From the NCBI GenBank assembly GCA_003416985.1, contig QVIN01000001.1:434001-498000 (forward strand): a DNA stretch of 64,000 nt. Reading direction: 5' to 3'. Below are positions 14,784 through 27,269 of the stretch, in pieces. The notes under the pieces are model-generated. The model ran no database searches, was not told the origin of the DNA, and worked only from the letters and a program-made list of their open reading frames with translations. Source of the stretch: Duganella sp. BJB480. Lineage in GTDB: Bacteria > Pseudomonadota > Gammaproteobacteria > Burkholderiales > Burkholderiaceae_D. Position 1 is the stretch's first letter. Every line of letters begins with the position of its first letter. The position numbers were made by a program, and so were the translations under genes.

Positions 14784-15350
14784 TCAGTCCCGTTCCGGCA
14801 CCGGCACGTTAAAGCCGTTCAGCGTCACCGACACCAGCGCGTACAGGCCGACCAGGTAGATCAGCTCACTGGCGCCATGCTGGCCGAAGGTGTCGACGGC
14901 CAGCCGGTACAGGGGCTCCGGCAGCGTGCCGCCCCGGCTCAGCGCATACGCCGTGTCGTAGGCGATGCTTTCCTCCTTGTTCAAATCTCCCGGCTTGACA
15001 TCGGCCACCAGCGTGGACAGCCGCTCGGCGGTCATGCCTTCGCGCTCGGCGACCGCGATGTGGGCGTAGATCTCGTAAGCCGCGTTGTAGCTGGCGCCGA
15101 CCGTCAGGATGGCGATCTGCCGCACGTTTTCCGGCAGCTTGGTGTTGGCGGTCATGGCCAGCGTCAGGTCCCAGATCGCCTTGCCGATGCCCGGCTCGTG
15201 CAGCCACGGGTTCCATGGTCCCATCAGCGCGCCGTCTTCGCGCACCGAAATGAAATCGTTGAAGTTGCTGTTGATGCCCTTGCGCATATTGTCGTACAGG
15301 GCTTTTTGTTCGGAGGTGAGGTCTTTCGGGGCAATCAATGGCAGGCGCAT
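14784..15350 (-). CDS. Carboxymuconolactone decarboxylase-like protein
   Basis: 188 aa, all-helical CMD/AhpD-like fold ('LPENVRQIAILTVGASYNAAYEIYAHIAVAEREGM'). The position where AhpD peroxidases have the C-x-x-C redox pair reads 'YEIYAH', so no thiol chemistry is expected; the E-x-x-x-H pattern typical of decarboxylase-like members remains. AAGGAA lies 7 nt before the ATG. The stop faces the TpsB stop 8 bp away. A 16-bp inverted repeat (15365-15380) lies 15 bp upstream of the start. The substrate is unknown; many relatives are of unassigned function. Confidence 0.8.
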   Translation of the reverse strand: MRLPLIAPKDLTSEQKALYDNMRKGINSNFNDFISVREDGALMGPWNPWLHEPGIGKAIWDLTLAMTANTKLPENVRQIAILTVGASYNAAYEIYAHIAVAEREGMTAERLSTLVADVKPGDLNKEESIAYDTAYALSRGGTLPEPLYRLAVDTFGQHGASELIYLVGLYALVSVTLNGFNVPVPERD

Positions 15351-15364
15351 GGCGGTTCCTTCGT

Positions 15365-15380
15365 GGTTGAACTGTCAACC
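15365..15380 (-). promoter_or_regulatory. Inverted repeat upstream of the CMD-like gene
   Basis: GGTTGA-ACTG-TCAACC is a perfect 6+6 inverted repeat with a 4-nt spacer, located 15 bp upstream of the minus-strand start at 15350, in the core promoter zone. It could be a repressor site or a short hairpin in the leader. Confidence 0.4.
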
Positions 15381-15518
15381 CTCAGCATAGGCGCGCGACG
15401 CCGTGAACTCTGTACGCCATCACACCCAGCGCACGGTTGAAAATGCGCGGCCTCAGCAATAATAGTAAAATTCGATTGTTTGTGAAATGGCAACTATCCC
15501 ACCGTATAAGGCCAAGCG

Positions 15519-17540
15519 ATGCGCGATGAAGTCAAATCCATAGTGGCGGCATTCGCTGATGGCCAGCACAATCGACTCCTGCGTCTTCAATTTCCCAACC
15601 AGGACGCGCCTGGCCGGTTCCTTGTCAATCAACTTGACGCCATGGAAGGGCTGTCGCGCCCCTTCGAGTACAAGGTCGAGCTGCTTTCGGAGTCCGCCCA
15701 CGTTGAGCTCAAGGACATGCAGGGCAAGCTGCTCTCGGTCCATCTGGTACTTGGCGACGGCGGTATTCGCTACTTCACCGGACATGTTTTCAGTTTCGGG
15801 CTGACCAAAGTCGACGGTGGTATCGCCTACTACGAAGCCACGCTGGGACCTTGGTTCCGATTCCTGAGCCTGCGCAAGGATAACTATCTCTTTCATCAAG
15901 CGACGTTGTACGAGCAAACCTCCAGCGTGTTTGCGGATTACGACGGCCTTTGCGATTGGGATTGGCGCGTCGCCGGCGCTCAGAAAAGAATGAACGATGC
16001 CTGCCAGTTCGACGAGACCGACAGCAATTATTTGCAGCGGCGCTGGAACGCGGCGGGGCTGGTTTACTGGTTCGAGCATAGTGCAAGCGGCCACAAGATG
16101 GTGCTGACCGACGACACGACAAGTGCCGCGCCGATCGAGGGCGGGGAAGAGGTGCCGTTTCAACGCCACGGTGGCGCGCTGGAAGAGGATGGGATCGGCG
16201 AGTGGTCGCCGACGCGCCACCTGGTGCAAGGCGCCGTGGCGGTTGCCAGTTATGACTTCAAAAGCGGCAAGCCCATCGTCAGCGCGATGCCGACGGTGAA
16301 CCGGCAGGGCAATGTGCCGGTCATCGAATCGTACGAATACACCGGCGCCCTCGGCTTTGCCGACCATGCCACCGGCGAAGCGCTGGCTAGCTTGCGCCTG
16401 GAGGAAATGGAGGCGGTGGGAAAACTGTTCCATGGCGCTGGCAATAACCGCCGCCTGGCGCCGGGACGCTGGTTCCGCCTGACAGGACATTTCGATGGTG
16501 CGCCAAACGGAGGCAGCGGGGACAACGATGAGTTTCTCGTCGTCGAAGTGCGGCATCGCGCATCGAACAATTACCAGGTCAACGCGCAGCAGCCGTCGGA
16601 GTACCAGAACGAGATGTCGTGCTTGCGCAAGTTCATCCCCTGGCGGCCCGGCCGCACACGCAATTGCGAAGAGACACGGATCTACGGACTACAGACCGCC
16701 ACGATCACCGGCCCGGCCGGCGAAGAGATCCATACCGATGAATTTGGCCGCGTGCGGGTTCAGTTCCACTGGGACCGGGTGGGCGTCCGCGACGAGAACA
16801 GTTCCACCTGGATTCGCGTCGCAACGCCATGGTCCGGCTCGAACTTCGGCATGACGTCGATTCCGCGCGTTGGGACCGAGGTGATCGTCTCCTTTATCGG
16901 CGGCGATCCGGATCGCCCAATCATTATCGGCATGGTGCCCAACGTCGATACCATGCCGGCGTGGGAGCTGCCCGCCAATAAGACCCAAAGCGGCATGATG
17001 TCCAGGTCCAGTCCAGGGGGCGCTGCGCAGAACGCGAACGCCTTGCGCTTCGAGGACAAAAAAGGCGCCGAGCAAGTCTGGCTCAAGGCCGAGCGCGATT
17101 TTGATTCGAATGTCGGCAACGACCAGACCCTCACGGTGGGCAACAACCGCAGCAAAGTCGTGGCGCAGGACGAGGACGCGTTTGTCGGGAACAACCATAG
17201 CCGCCGCATCAAGAACAGCCTGATGGAGACGGTCAAGGTCGATGCCTTGCAGCAGATCGGCGGCGAAAAGAACACGCTGGTCGGCAAGCATTACAAGGTG
17301 GAGGCCGGCGAGTCCTTCGAGATCACTTGCGGGCAGGCCAAGTTCTATATGGACAAAAGCGGCAACGTCGCCATCACGGGCAAGAGCATCAACATCACCG
17401 CCGACGGGCCGGTGCAGGTCAACGGCAAACCGATCGACCTGAACTCCAGCGGCGGCGCGGCGGCCGTCACGCCCAGCCCGAAAGGTGGCGGGGCCATCAT
17501 CGCCGATGTCGATGCGCAGTTCCCCAGTAACCAATCTTGA
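15519..17540 (+). CDS. vgrG: Type VI secretion spike protein VgrG
   Basis: 673 aa. N-terminal gp27-like region ('RPFEYKVELLSESAHVELKDMQGK', 'YYEATLGPWFRFLSLRKDNYLFHQ'), gp5 OB-fold region ('EIHTDEFGRVRVQFHWDRVG', 'WIRVATPWSGSNFGMTSIPRVGTEVIVSFIGGDPDRPIIIG') and a C-terminal beta-prism with degenerate V-G-x repeats ('QTLTVGNNRSKVV', about 530-600). It forms the trimeric tip of the injection tube and carries the PAAR-Rhs effector made two genes downstream. AAGG lies 7 nt before the ATG. No core tss genes are present in the window, so this is an orphan effector island relying on a machine encoded elsewhere. There is no obvious extra enzymatic C-terminal domain. Confidence 0.93.
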   Translation: MRDEVKSIVAAFADGQHNRLLRLQFPNQDAPGRFLVNQLDAMEGLSRPFEYKVELLSESAHVELKDMQGKLLSVHLVLGDGGIRYFTGHVFSFGLTKVDGGIAYYEATLGPWFRFLSLRKDNYLFHQATLYEQTSSVFADYDGLCDWDWRVAGAQKRMNDACQFDETDSNYLQRRWNAAGLVYWFEHSASGHKMVLTDDTTSAAPIEGGEEVPFQRHGGALEEDGIGEWSPTRHLVQGAVAVASYDFKSGKPIVSAMPTVNRQGNVPVIESYEYTGALGFADHATGEALASLRLEEMEAVGKLFHGAGNNRRLAPGRWFRLTGHFDGAPNGGSGDNDEFLVVEVRHRASNNYQVNAQQPSEYQNEMSCLRKFIPWRPGRTRNCEETRIYGLQTATITGPAGEEIHTDEFGRVRVQFHWDRVGVRDENSSTWIRVATPWSGSNFGMTSIPRVGTEVIVSFIGGDPDRPIIIGMVPNVDTMPAWELPANKTQSGMMSRSSPGGAAQNANALRFEDKKGAEQVWLKAERDFDSNVGNDQTLTVGNNRSKVVAQDEDAFVGNNHSRRIKNSLMETVKVDALQQIGGEKNTLVGKHYKVEAGESFEITCGQAKFYMDKSGNVAITGKSINITADGPVQVNGKPIDLNSSGGAAAVTPSPKGGGAIIADVDAQFPSNQS

Positions 17541-17546
17541 TATCCA

Positions 17547-17978
17547 ATGAATTACCAGATCAATGAGGGCAGTTTCGCGCTACCGCCCCAAGCGCAAGAT
17601 CGTAGTGTCAACATGCTGGTGCTGAATCACGGCCCCGGCGGGCTGACGCTGGTGGTTTCTCGTGACATGGCACAGGACGGGGAAGCGCTCGATGCCATGC
17701 TGCGGCGCCAGCTGCGGACACTGGGCAGCCAGGTGAAAAACTTCAAACAGCAAGACCCGATTGCTGTGCAAGTCGGTGAAGCGCGTTTGTCAGCCTTGCA
17801 GGTGTCGACGTCATTCAAGCAGAACAATGCTACGGTCTATCAGCTGCAAACCATGGTCGCGTTGGGGGGGGATGCAGTGCTTGTGTTTACCTTGACTTGC
17901 GCCTCTCCGCTGACGCAGGAGCAGGCTGCGTATGCGCAGCAACTGCTGGACAGCTTCACTCCGGCGGCGAGGGACTGA
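17547..17978 (+). CDS. DcrB/DUF1795 (EagR-type) effector chaperone
   Basis: 143 aa of the DcrB-related family: 'MNYQINEGSFALPPQAQDRSVNML' and 'LTLVVSRD...EALDAMLRRQLRTLGSQV' are characteristic. EagR chaperones bind and shield the N-terminal transmembrane helices of Rhs/PAAR effectors before loading on VgrG. The Rhs protein encoded immediately downstream has exactly such helices. The gene lies 6 bp after vgrG and 6 bp before the effector, so the three are surely one operon. No signal peptide is visible, consistent with a cytoplasmic chaperone. Confidence 0.88.
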   Translation: MNYQINEGSFALPPQAQDRSVNMLVLNHGPGGLTLVVSRDMAQDGEALDAMLRRQLRTLGSQVKNFKQQDPIAVQVGEARLSALQVSTSFKQNNATVYQLQTMVALGGDAVLVFTLTCASPLTQEQAAYAQQLLDSFTPAARD

Positions 17979-17984
17979 TTCCCC

Positions 17985-20900
17985 ATGTGCCCGGCCGCCG
18001 CTCGCCTGAACGACCCAATCGCACACACATCCACGATGGGGATGCTCGCCAAAATGGGCGGCTCTCTGCTCGTAGGGGCGCTGGTCGGCGCTGCCCTCAC
18101 AGCGTTGGTGGCAGCTGCCGTCGTGGCAACGGTAGCGACCGGTGGTTTAGGGTTTGCGGCGGTACTGGCCATCGGCTTCGGCGTCAGCGTCGCGATGGAG
18201 GCTACTGGGCTAAACGGATTTATAGACAACCAGATCAATCGAGCGGTCGACAAGTTCATTCCACCTTCAATCGAAGGCAAGATCACTAGCGGGGCGCCTA
18301 ACGTCACATTCAATTCGCTGCCGGCGGCGCGTGCTGCCTCACCAGGCGACCTGGATGTCATCCATTGCGGGAAGCATTCATCCGGCGCGCCGCCCATGTT
18401 GGCGCAGGGTTCCGACAATGTCTTCATCAACAGCCAACCAGCCACACGCATCGGCGACATGACCACCTGCGGTGGAACCATCGCCGAAGGTTCCGCCGAT
18501 GTATTCGTTGGCGGCGGCACGCTCACCGTGCGTGATATCAAGGATGAACGTCCTTGGTGGATTACCGCCCTGGGTGTTGCGATTGGGGTGGCGCTGGCCC
18601 TGTGCGGGCGCGGAAAGCTAAATATCTCATCGCTGAAGGCTGCGCTGCCTTGCCTCTTGATGAACATGGGTGCATCAATGCTCGGAACCTACGTCGGCAG
18701 CAAGATCCGTACATTCATTGGCAATCCGGTCAACGTGATCACAGGCGGCAAGGTGTTGCGCGAGTCTGCAGACATTTTGCTGCCTGGCCCGATTCAACTT
18801 GGGTGGAGTCGCTTTTACAGTAGCCATGATACCCGCGATGGCGGTTTGCTTGGGCGGGGCTGGAGTGTGCCGTTCGAGGTGTCCTTGACGCTGGAGCGCA
18901 CGCACGACGGCGAACTTTGCGCTGTGACCTATTGCGATGCACAGGGACGTCAGATACGTTTCCCCGCAGTGATGCCAGGAGAGAGTCACCTCAGCACGGC
19001 CGAAGGCTGCTATCTGATATGCACGGAGCTTGGTCACTACCTGGTCGAAAGTGTTGACGGCATTTATCGGGATTTCGGCATTCCGGATGCGGGCTTTTCC
19101 GGCACCTTGGCGCTACAGCGCATCGAGGACCGCAATGGCAATTGGCAAGCGCTCGATTACGCTGAGAATGGCAGGCTTGTCGCATTGCGCGATGGATGTG
19201 GACATAGGCTCGAACTCCGGTACGATGGAGGTGATCCGCGTCGCGTTTCGGCGATCGTCCTGACTGACCGCGCTGATGGCGTGGCCCATGAAGTGCTGGT
19301 GCAGTATCGTTACACCAGTGAGTATCAGCTGGCCGAAGTGATCGACCGCACGGGGACGCCGGTGCGCAATTTTGCTTACGCTAACGCGCTGATGATCGAG
19401 CACAATGTGCCCGGCGGCTTGCGCTGCTGCTACTCGTGGGAAGGTCGCGGTGCGGAGGCGAGGGTGGTGCGCCACTGGACCAACGATGGCGAACAATACA
19501 CCTTCGATTACGATATTGCGCGAGGACGTACGCAAGTGCGCGACCAAATCGACAGGCTATATCAATGGGAGTGGAATGACGATTGCCAGCCAACCGCGTA
19601 TACCGATGCTGAGGGGCACACTTGGCGCTACACTTGGGACCGGAACCGCCAGCTAGTCGAATTTTCCGATCCCGCTGGAAACCGCACGCGTTTCGAATAT
19701 GATGAGCTTGGGCGGGAAATCGCCGTGATCAATGCGCTGGACCAAATTGAGCGCACGCAGTGGCATGAACGGTTCGACGTGCCGCGCGCGGAATGGGATG
19801 CGGCCGGCAACCGGTGGAGTTACGAATACGACCAGCGCGGAAACTTGATCCTGACGACTGATCCAGAGGGCTATCAGACGGAGCAGGTTTACGACGAGAG
19901 GGGCCTGCCCCATACGATTTGCGATGCGCGCGGGGGGTATAAACACCTCGAATGGAATAGATGCGCGCAATTGTCCGCTTATACCGACTGCTCCGGGAAA
20001 CGCACCAGTTTCACATATGACGCGCGCGGCCATCTGATTAACGTCACCAATGCCTTGGGCGGCGTTTCACGCTACGAAGTTGACGTGCTGGGTCGCGTCA
20101 CAGCAACCATCGCGCCTGATGGCAGCACCCAGCGCTTCCGTTACGATAGCCTCGGCAGGATAAGTGCGCGAATAGATGCTGCTGGCCGTGTAACCGAATA
20201 CCACTGCAATGGGCGGGGGCTGCTTCAGCGTCGGATCGACGCGATGGGGCGCGGTGTGTGCTTTAAATACGATGCGGCGTTCCGCCTTGCGGAGTTGGTC
20301 AATGAGAACGGAGAGTCCTATCGCTTCGCGTACGACCGCAACGATAATCGCATCGAGGAGCGCGGCCTCGACGGCAGCATCAAACGTGTCGACCACGATG
20401 TGTGTGGCAACGCGCACGCGATCACCGATGCGGCTGGAGAAGCCGATGCGATAACTATGCGGCTGGAGCGGGACGCGCTTGGACGTGTAGTCGTCAAGCA
20501 TGCAAGAGGTAGAGGCATCTCATTCAGGTACGGGAAAACAGGACGGGTGGTGCAGGCGCAGTCGTTTACCGATAATGGGTTGCGGCGTGTCATCCATGAA
20601 GACGTCAGCTTCACCTACGGCAAACGTGGGGAGCTGACAGGCGAGACTGGCCATCTGGGCACACTAACCCATGAGTACGATGAACTGGGAAACCGGTGCG
20701 CGACGATACTGCCTGATGGGCGTACGATCGGGCGTTTGCATTACGGCTCCGGGCATTTGCACCAATTGAATATCGATGGCGAGGTCATCAGCGATATCGA
20801 ACGTGATGACTTGTACCGTGAGGTAGTTCGCACCCAAGGTGCGCTGTCGACGCGCTACAGCTATGACGCCATGGGGCGCAAGCGCTGGGAGCAATTCGGC

Positions 20901-22244
20901 GATGCGGCCGGTCTCAAGCCGGCATTGCGCAAGGAGTGGACGTACGACCTGGCCGGCGAGTTGACGACAAAGCGTCATTCGCGCCAAGGATCCAGTACGT
21001 TTGCCTACGATCCGCTTGGCCGTATCACCAGCGCGACGCACGAGGCGCAGCGCGAACTATTCCGCTGGGATGCGGCAGCCAATATGGTCGACAGCAACCA
21101 AGGCGGGGGCTACGTAAAATATAACCGCGTCCAGGTTCTCGAGGATAAGCGTTTCGAATATGATGTCCACGGCCGTTTGGAGAGCAAGCGAATCGGGCGT
21201 CACACGGTTCAGCGCTTCAGCTACGATGGCGAGCATCGGCTGGTCCAGGTGGAAACCAACCGCGATGGCGTACGTCAAGCCGTGCACTTCGACTACGATC
21301 CGCTGGGGCGCAGGATCAGGAAGCATGACGATTTCGGCACGACGCACTTCCTGTGGGATGGTGTTCAGTTACTGCAAGAACAGCGTGGCAAAGATGTGGC
21401 GACGTACGTATATGAGCCAGATAGCTTCGCCCCGCTGGCGCGATTTGATAGCGTGCTGGTGAGCGAATGCCGGAATGCGGCGGCCAATGATCCCGCCACC
21501 GAAATGCAGCCCGATATACTGCAGCGTGCGGTGTACTATTTTCATAACGACGTTTCAGGCCTGCCAGAAGAAATGTCGACCGCATTGGGCGATATCGTGT
21601 GGGAAGCCAAATATCGGACTTGGGGAAATGCGGTTACGGAAACGTGGGCGCCTTCGGCCAGTGGGGGCGGCTGCCCGTTGCCTCAGAATTTGAGATTTCA
21701 AGGACAATATCTCGATCGCGAGATCGGCCTCCATTACAACACGTTCCGTTTTTATGATCCGGATTTAGGCACGTACATATCGGGGGATCCGATAGGCATA
21801 CTGGGTGGTAATAATCTGCATCAATTTGCCGCGAATCCGATTCGATGGGCCGATCCGTTAGGCTGGTATAACGGCGAGGGTGTACGCGGGTTAGGTAAAT
21901 ACCATACCTTCCACGAGCACGTCCTTTCGGTAAATGAGTATAAGCTGTCCGATGACTACCATTTTTCGAAAGCGAACGAGTCTGTGTATCAACGGTTGCA
22001 AACCGATCCAGAGTTCCGCCGCACATTGCAAACCAAGTATCCGGGGGTAATTGAGCATGTTCAACCTTCGTCAACTGGAAACTTTAGTGGGGATTCACCA
22101 CCTGGGATGACATGGCACCATGCTGATAAGCCGGGATCGCTTGTGTTGGCAGACAGGTTGGACCACAGAAAGTTCGCCAAAATTTACCATCCTGATGGTA
22201 CCGGGGGGCGTAATAAATGGGGTGGGGGAACAGGCTGCAGGTAG
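17985..22244 (+). CDS. PAAR-domain Rhs effector with C-terminal HNH-like toxin
   Basis: 1419 aa. The PAAR domain is split: 'CPAAARLNDPIAHTSTMG' (1-20), then a hydrophobic insertion with two membrane helices (about 25-75), then the rest of PAAR ('GAPNVTFNSLPAARAA...INSQPATRIGDMTTCGGTIAEGSADVFVGGG', about 100-185). The Rhs/YD-repeat shell covers about 240-1285 and ends with the conserved 'DPLGW' (D1290), where Rhs proteins autocleave. The variable tip (about 1295-1419) has 'MTWHHADKPGSLVLADRLDHRKF' (W1377-H1379) and 'GTGGRNKWGGG', an HNH/WHH-type nuclease pattern. Base composition becomes more AT-rich in the tip and in the next gene, as usual for exchangeable toxin/immunity cassettes. Predicted role: interbacterial nuclease toxin delivered by type VI secretion. 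Confidence 0.9.
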   Translation: MCPAAARLNDPIAHTSTMGMLAKMGGSLLVGALVGAALTALVAAAVVATVATGGLGFAAVLAIGFGVSVAMEATGLNGFIDNQINRAVDKFIPPSIEGKITSGAPNVTFNSLPAARAASPGDLDVIHCGKHSSGAPPMLAQGSDNVFINSQPATRIGDMTTCGGTIAEGSADVFVGGGTLTVRDIKDERPWWITALGVAIGVALALCGRGKLNISSLKAALPCLLMNMGASMLGTYVGSKIRTFIGNPVNVITGGKVLRESADILLPGPIQLGWSRFYSSHDTRDGGLLGRGWSVPFEVSLTLERTHDGELCAVTYCDAQGRQIRFPAVMPGESHLSTAEGCYLICTELGHYLVESVDGIYRDFGIPDAGFSGTLALQRIEDRNGNWQALDYAENGRLVALRDGCGHRLELRYDGGDPRRVSAIVLTDRADGVAHEVLVQYRYTSEYQLAEVIDRTGTPVRNFAYANALMIEHNVPGGLRCCYSWEGRGAEARVVRHWTNDGEQYTFDYDIARGRTQVRDQIDRLYQWEWNDDCQPTAYTDAEGHTWRYTWDRNRQLVEFSDPAGNRTRFEYDELGREIAVINALDQIERTQWHERFDVPRAEWDAAGNRWSYEYDQRGNLILTTDPEGYQTEQVYDERGLPHTICDARGGYKHLEWNRCAQLSAYTDCSGKRTSFTYDARGHLINVTNALGGVSRYEVDVLGRVTATIAPDGSTQRFRYDSLGRISARIDAAGRVTEYHCNGRGLLQRRIDAMGRGVCFKYDAAFRLAELVNENGESYRFAYDRNDNRIEERGLDGSIKRVDHDVCGNAHAITDAAGEADAITMRLERDALGRVVVKHARGRGISFRYGKTGRVVQAQSFTDNGLRRVIHEDVSFTYGKRGELTGETGHLGTLTHEYDELGNRCATILPDGRTIGRLHYGSGHLHQLNIDGEVISDIERDDLYREVVRTQGALSTRYSYDAMGRKRWEQFGDAAGLKPALRKEWTYDLAGELTTKRHSRQGSSTFAYDPLGRITSATHEAQRELFRWDAAANMVDSNQGGGYVKYNRVQVLEDKRFEYDVHGRLESKRIGRHTVQRFSYDGEHRLVQVETNRDGVRQAVHFDYDPLGRRIRKHDDFGTTHFLWDGVQLLQEQRGKDVATYVYEPDSFAPLARFDSVLVSECRNAAANDPATEMQPDILQRAVYYFHNDVSGLPEEMSTALGDIVWEAKYRTWGNAVTETWAPSASGGGCPLPQNLRFQGQYLDREIGLHYNTFRFYDPDLGTYISGDPIGILGGNNLHQFAANPIRWADPLGWYNGEGVRGLGKYHTFHEHVLSVNEYKLSDDYHFSKANESVYQRLQTDPEFRRTLQTKYPGVIEHVQPSSTGNFSGDSPPGMTWHHADKPGSLVLADRLDHRKFAKIYHPDGTGGRNKWGGGTGCR

Positions 22245-22285
22245 TGACAGGCTCCGGAGAAACATCATCAACATGAGGAATCAAA

Positions 22286-22627
22286 ATGGCAACAACCTAT
22301 CAAGGATTTATGGCGTTGAGAAACGCTGTCGAGGAATTTCCTGCAGCGGGGCGCATCTTCACGAAGCCAAAAATAGACAGGGCGACGATCATGGATGCAG
22401 AGTTCGTCGTGATTCCGAGCCGTGAGGTAGATGGATATACCGAAGAGAACGGGAGACGAATCCCTAATGTGCTGGCCGGGAAAGGGTATTTCTCATGGCT
22501 GGAGGCGCCAATAGTTCAAGATATCATTGTTGATCGACTCGAGCGCGATGCGAAAGCGCCGATCAGCGATATTGTTGACGCGGTCTTCTATTATGATGAG
22601 TATGACACCTTCAAGGATGCAGATTGA
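22286..22627 (+). CDS. Probable cognate immunity protein of the Rhs toxin
   Basis: 113 aa, acidic C-terminal half ('DIVDAVFYYDEYDTFKDAD'), no signal peptide or membrane helix, as expected for a cytoplasmic immunity protein to a nuclease. I do not recognise the family. It begins 41 bp after the effector stop with an excellent ribosome site (GAGGA, 22275-22279, 6 nt before ATG), shares the low GC content of the toxin tip and ends the island. The role is inferred from position, size and composition only. Confidence 0.7.
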   Translation: MATTYQGFMALRNAVEEFPAAGRIFTKPKIDRATIMDAEFVVIPSREVDGYTEENGRRIPNVLAGKGYFSWLEAPIVQDIIVDRLERDAKAPISDIVDAVFYYDEYDTFKDAD

Positions 22628-22675
22628 TTCGTTTCATCCTTTACTTGTATGGCCTGTAGGAGCGCTGCAGCTGGT

Positions 22676-27127
<4,452 letters not shown>

Positions 27128-27269
27128 GTCAATATAGTTGGGGATGTTTCGTTGGATGTCAACCGCCGCCGGTGACGACTGTACCTGCTGGCGATGATGC
27201 GATCTGTACTCATGCGGAGGGGGCGGCGGGAATTATGCTCGACCTGACAACATAAGGAGCACCATCGCC

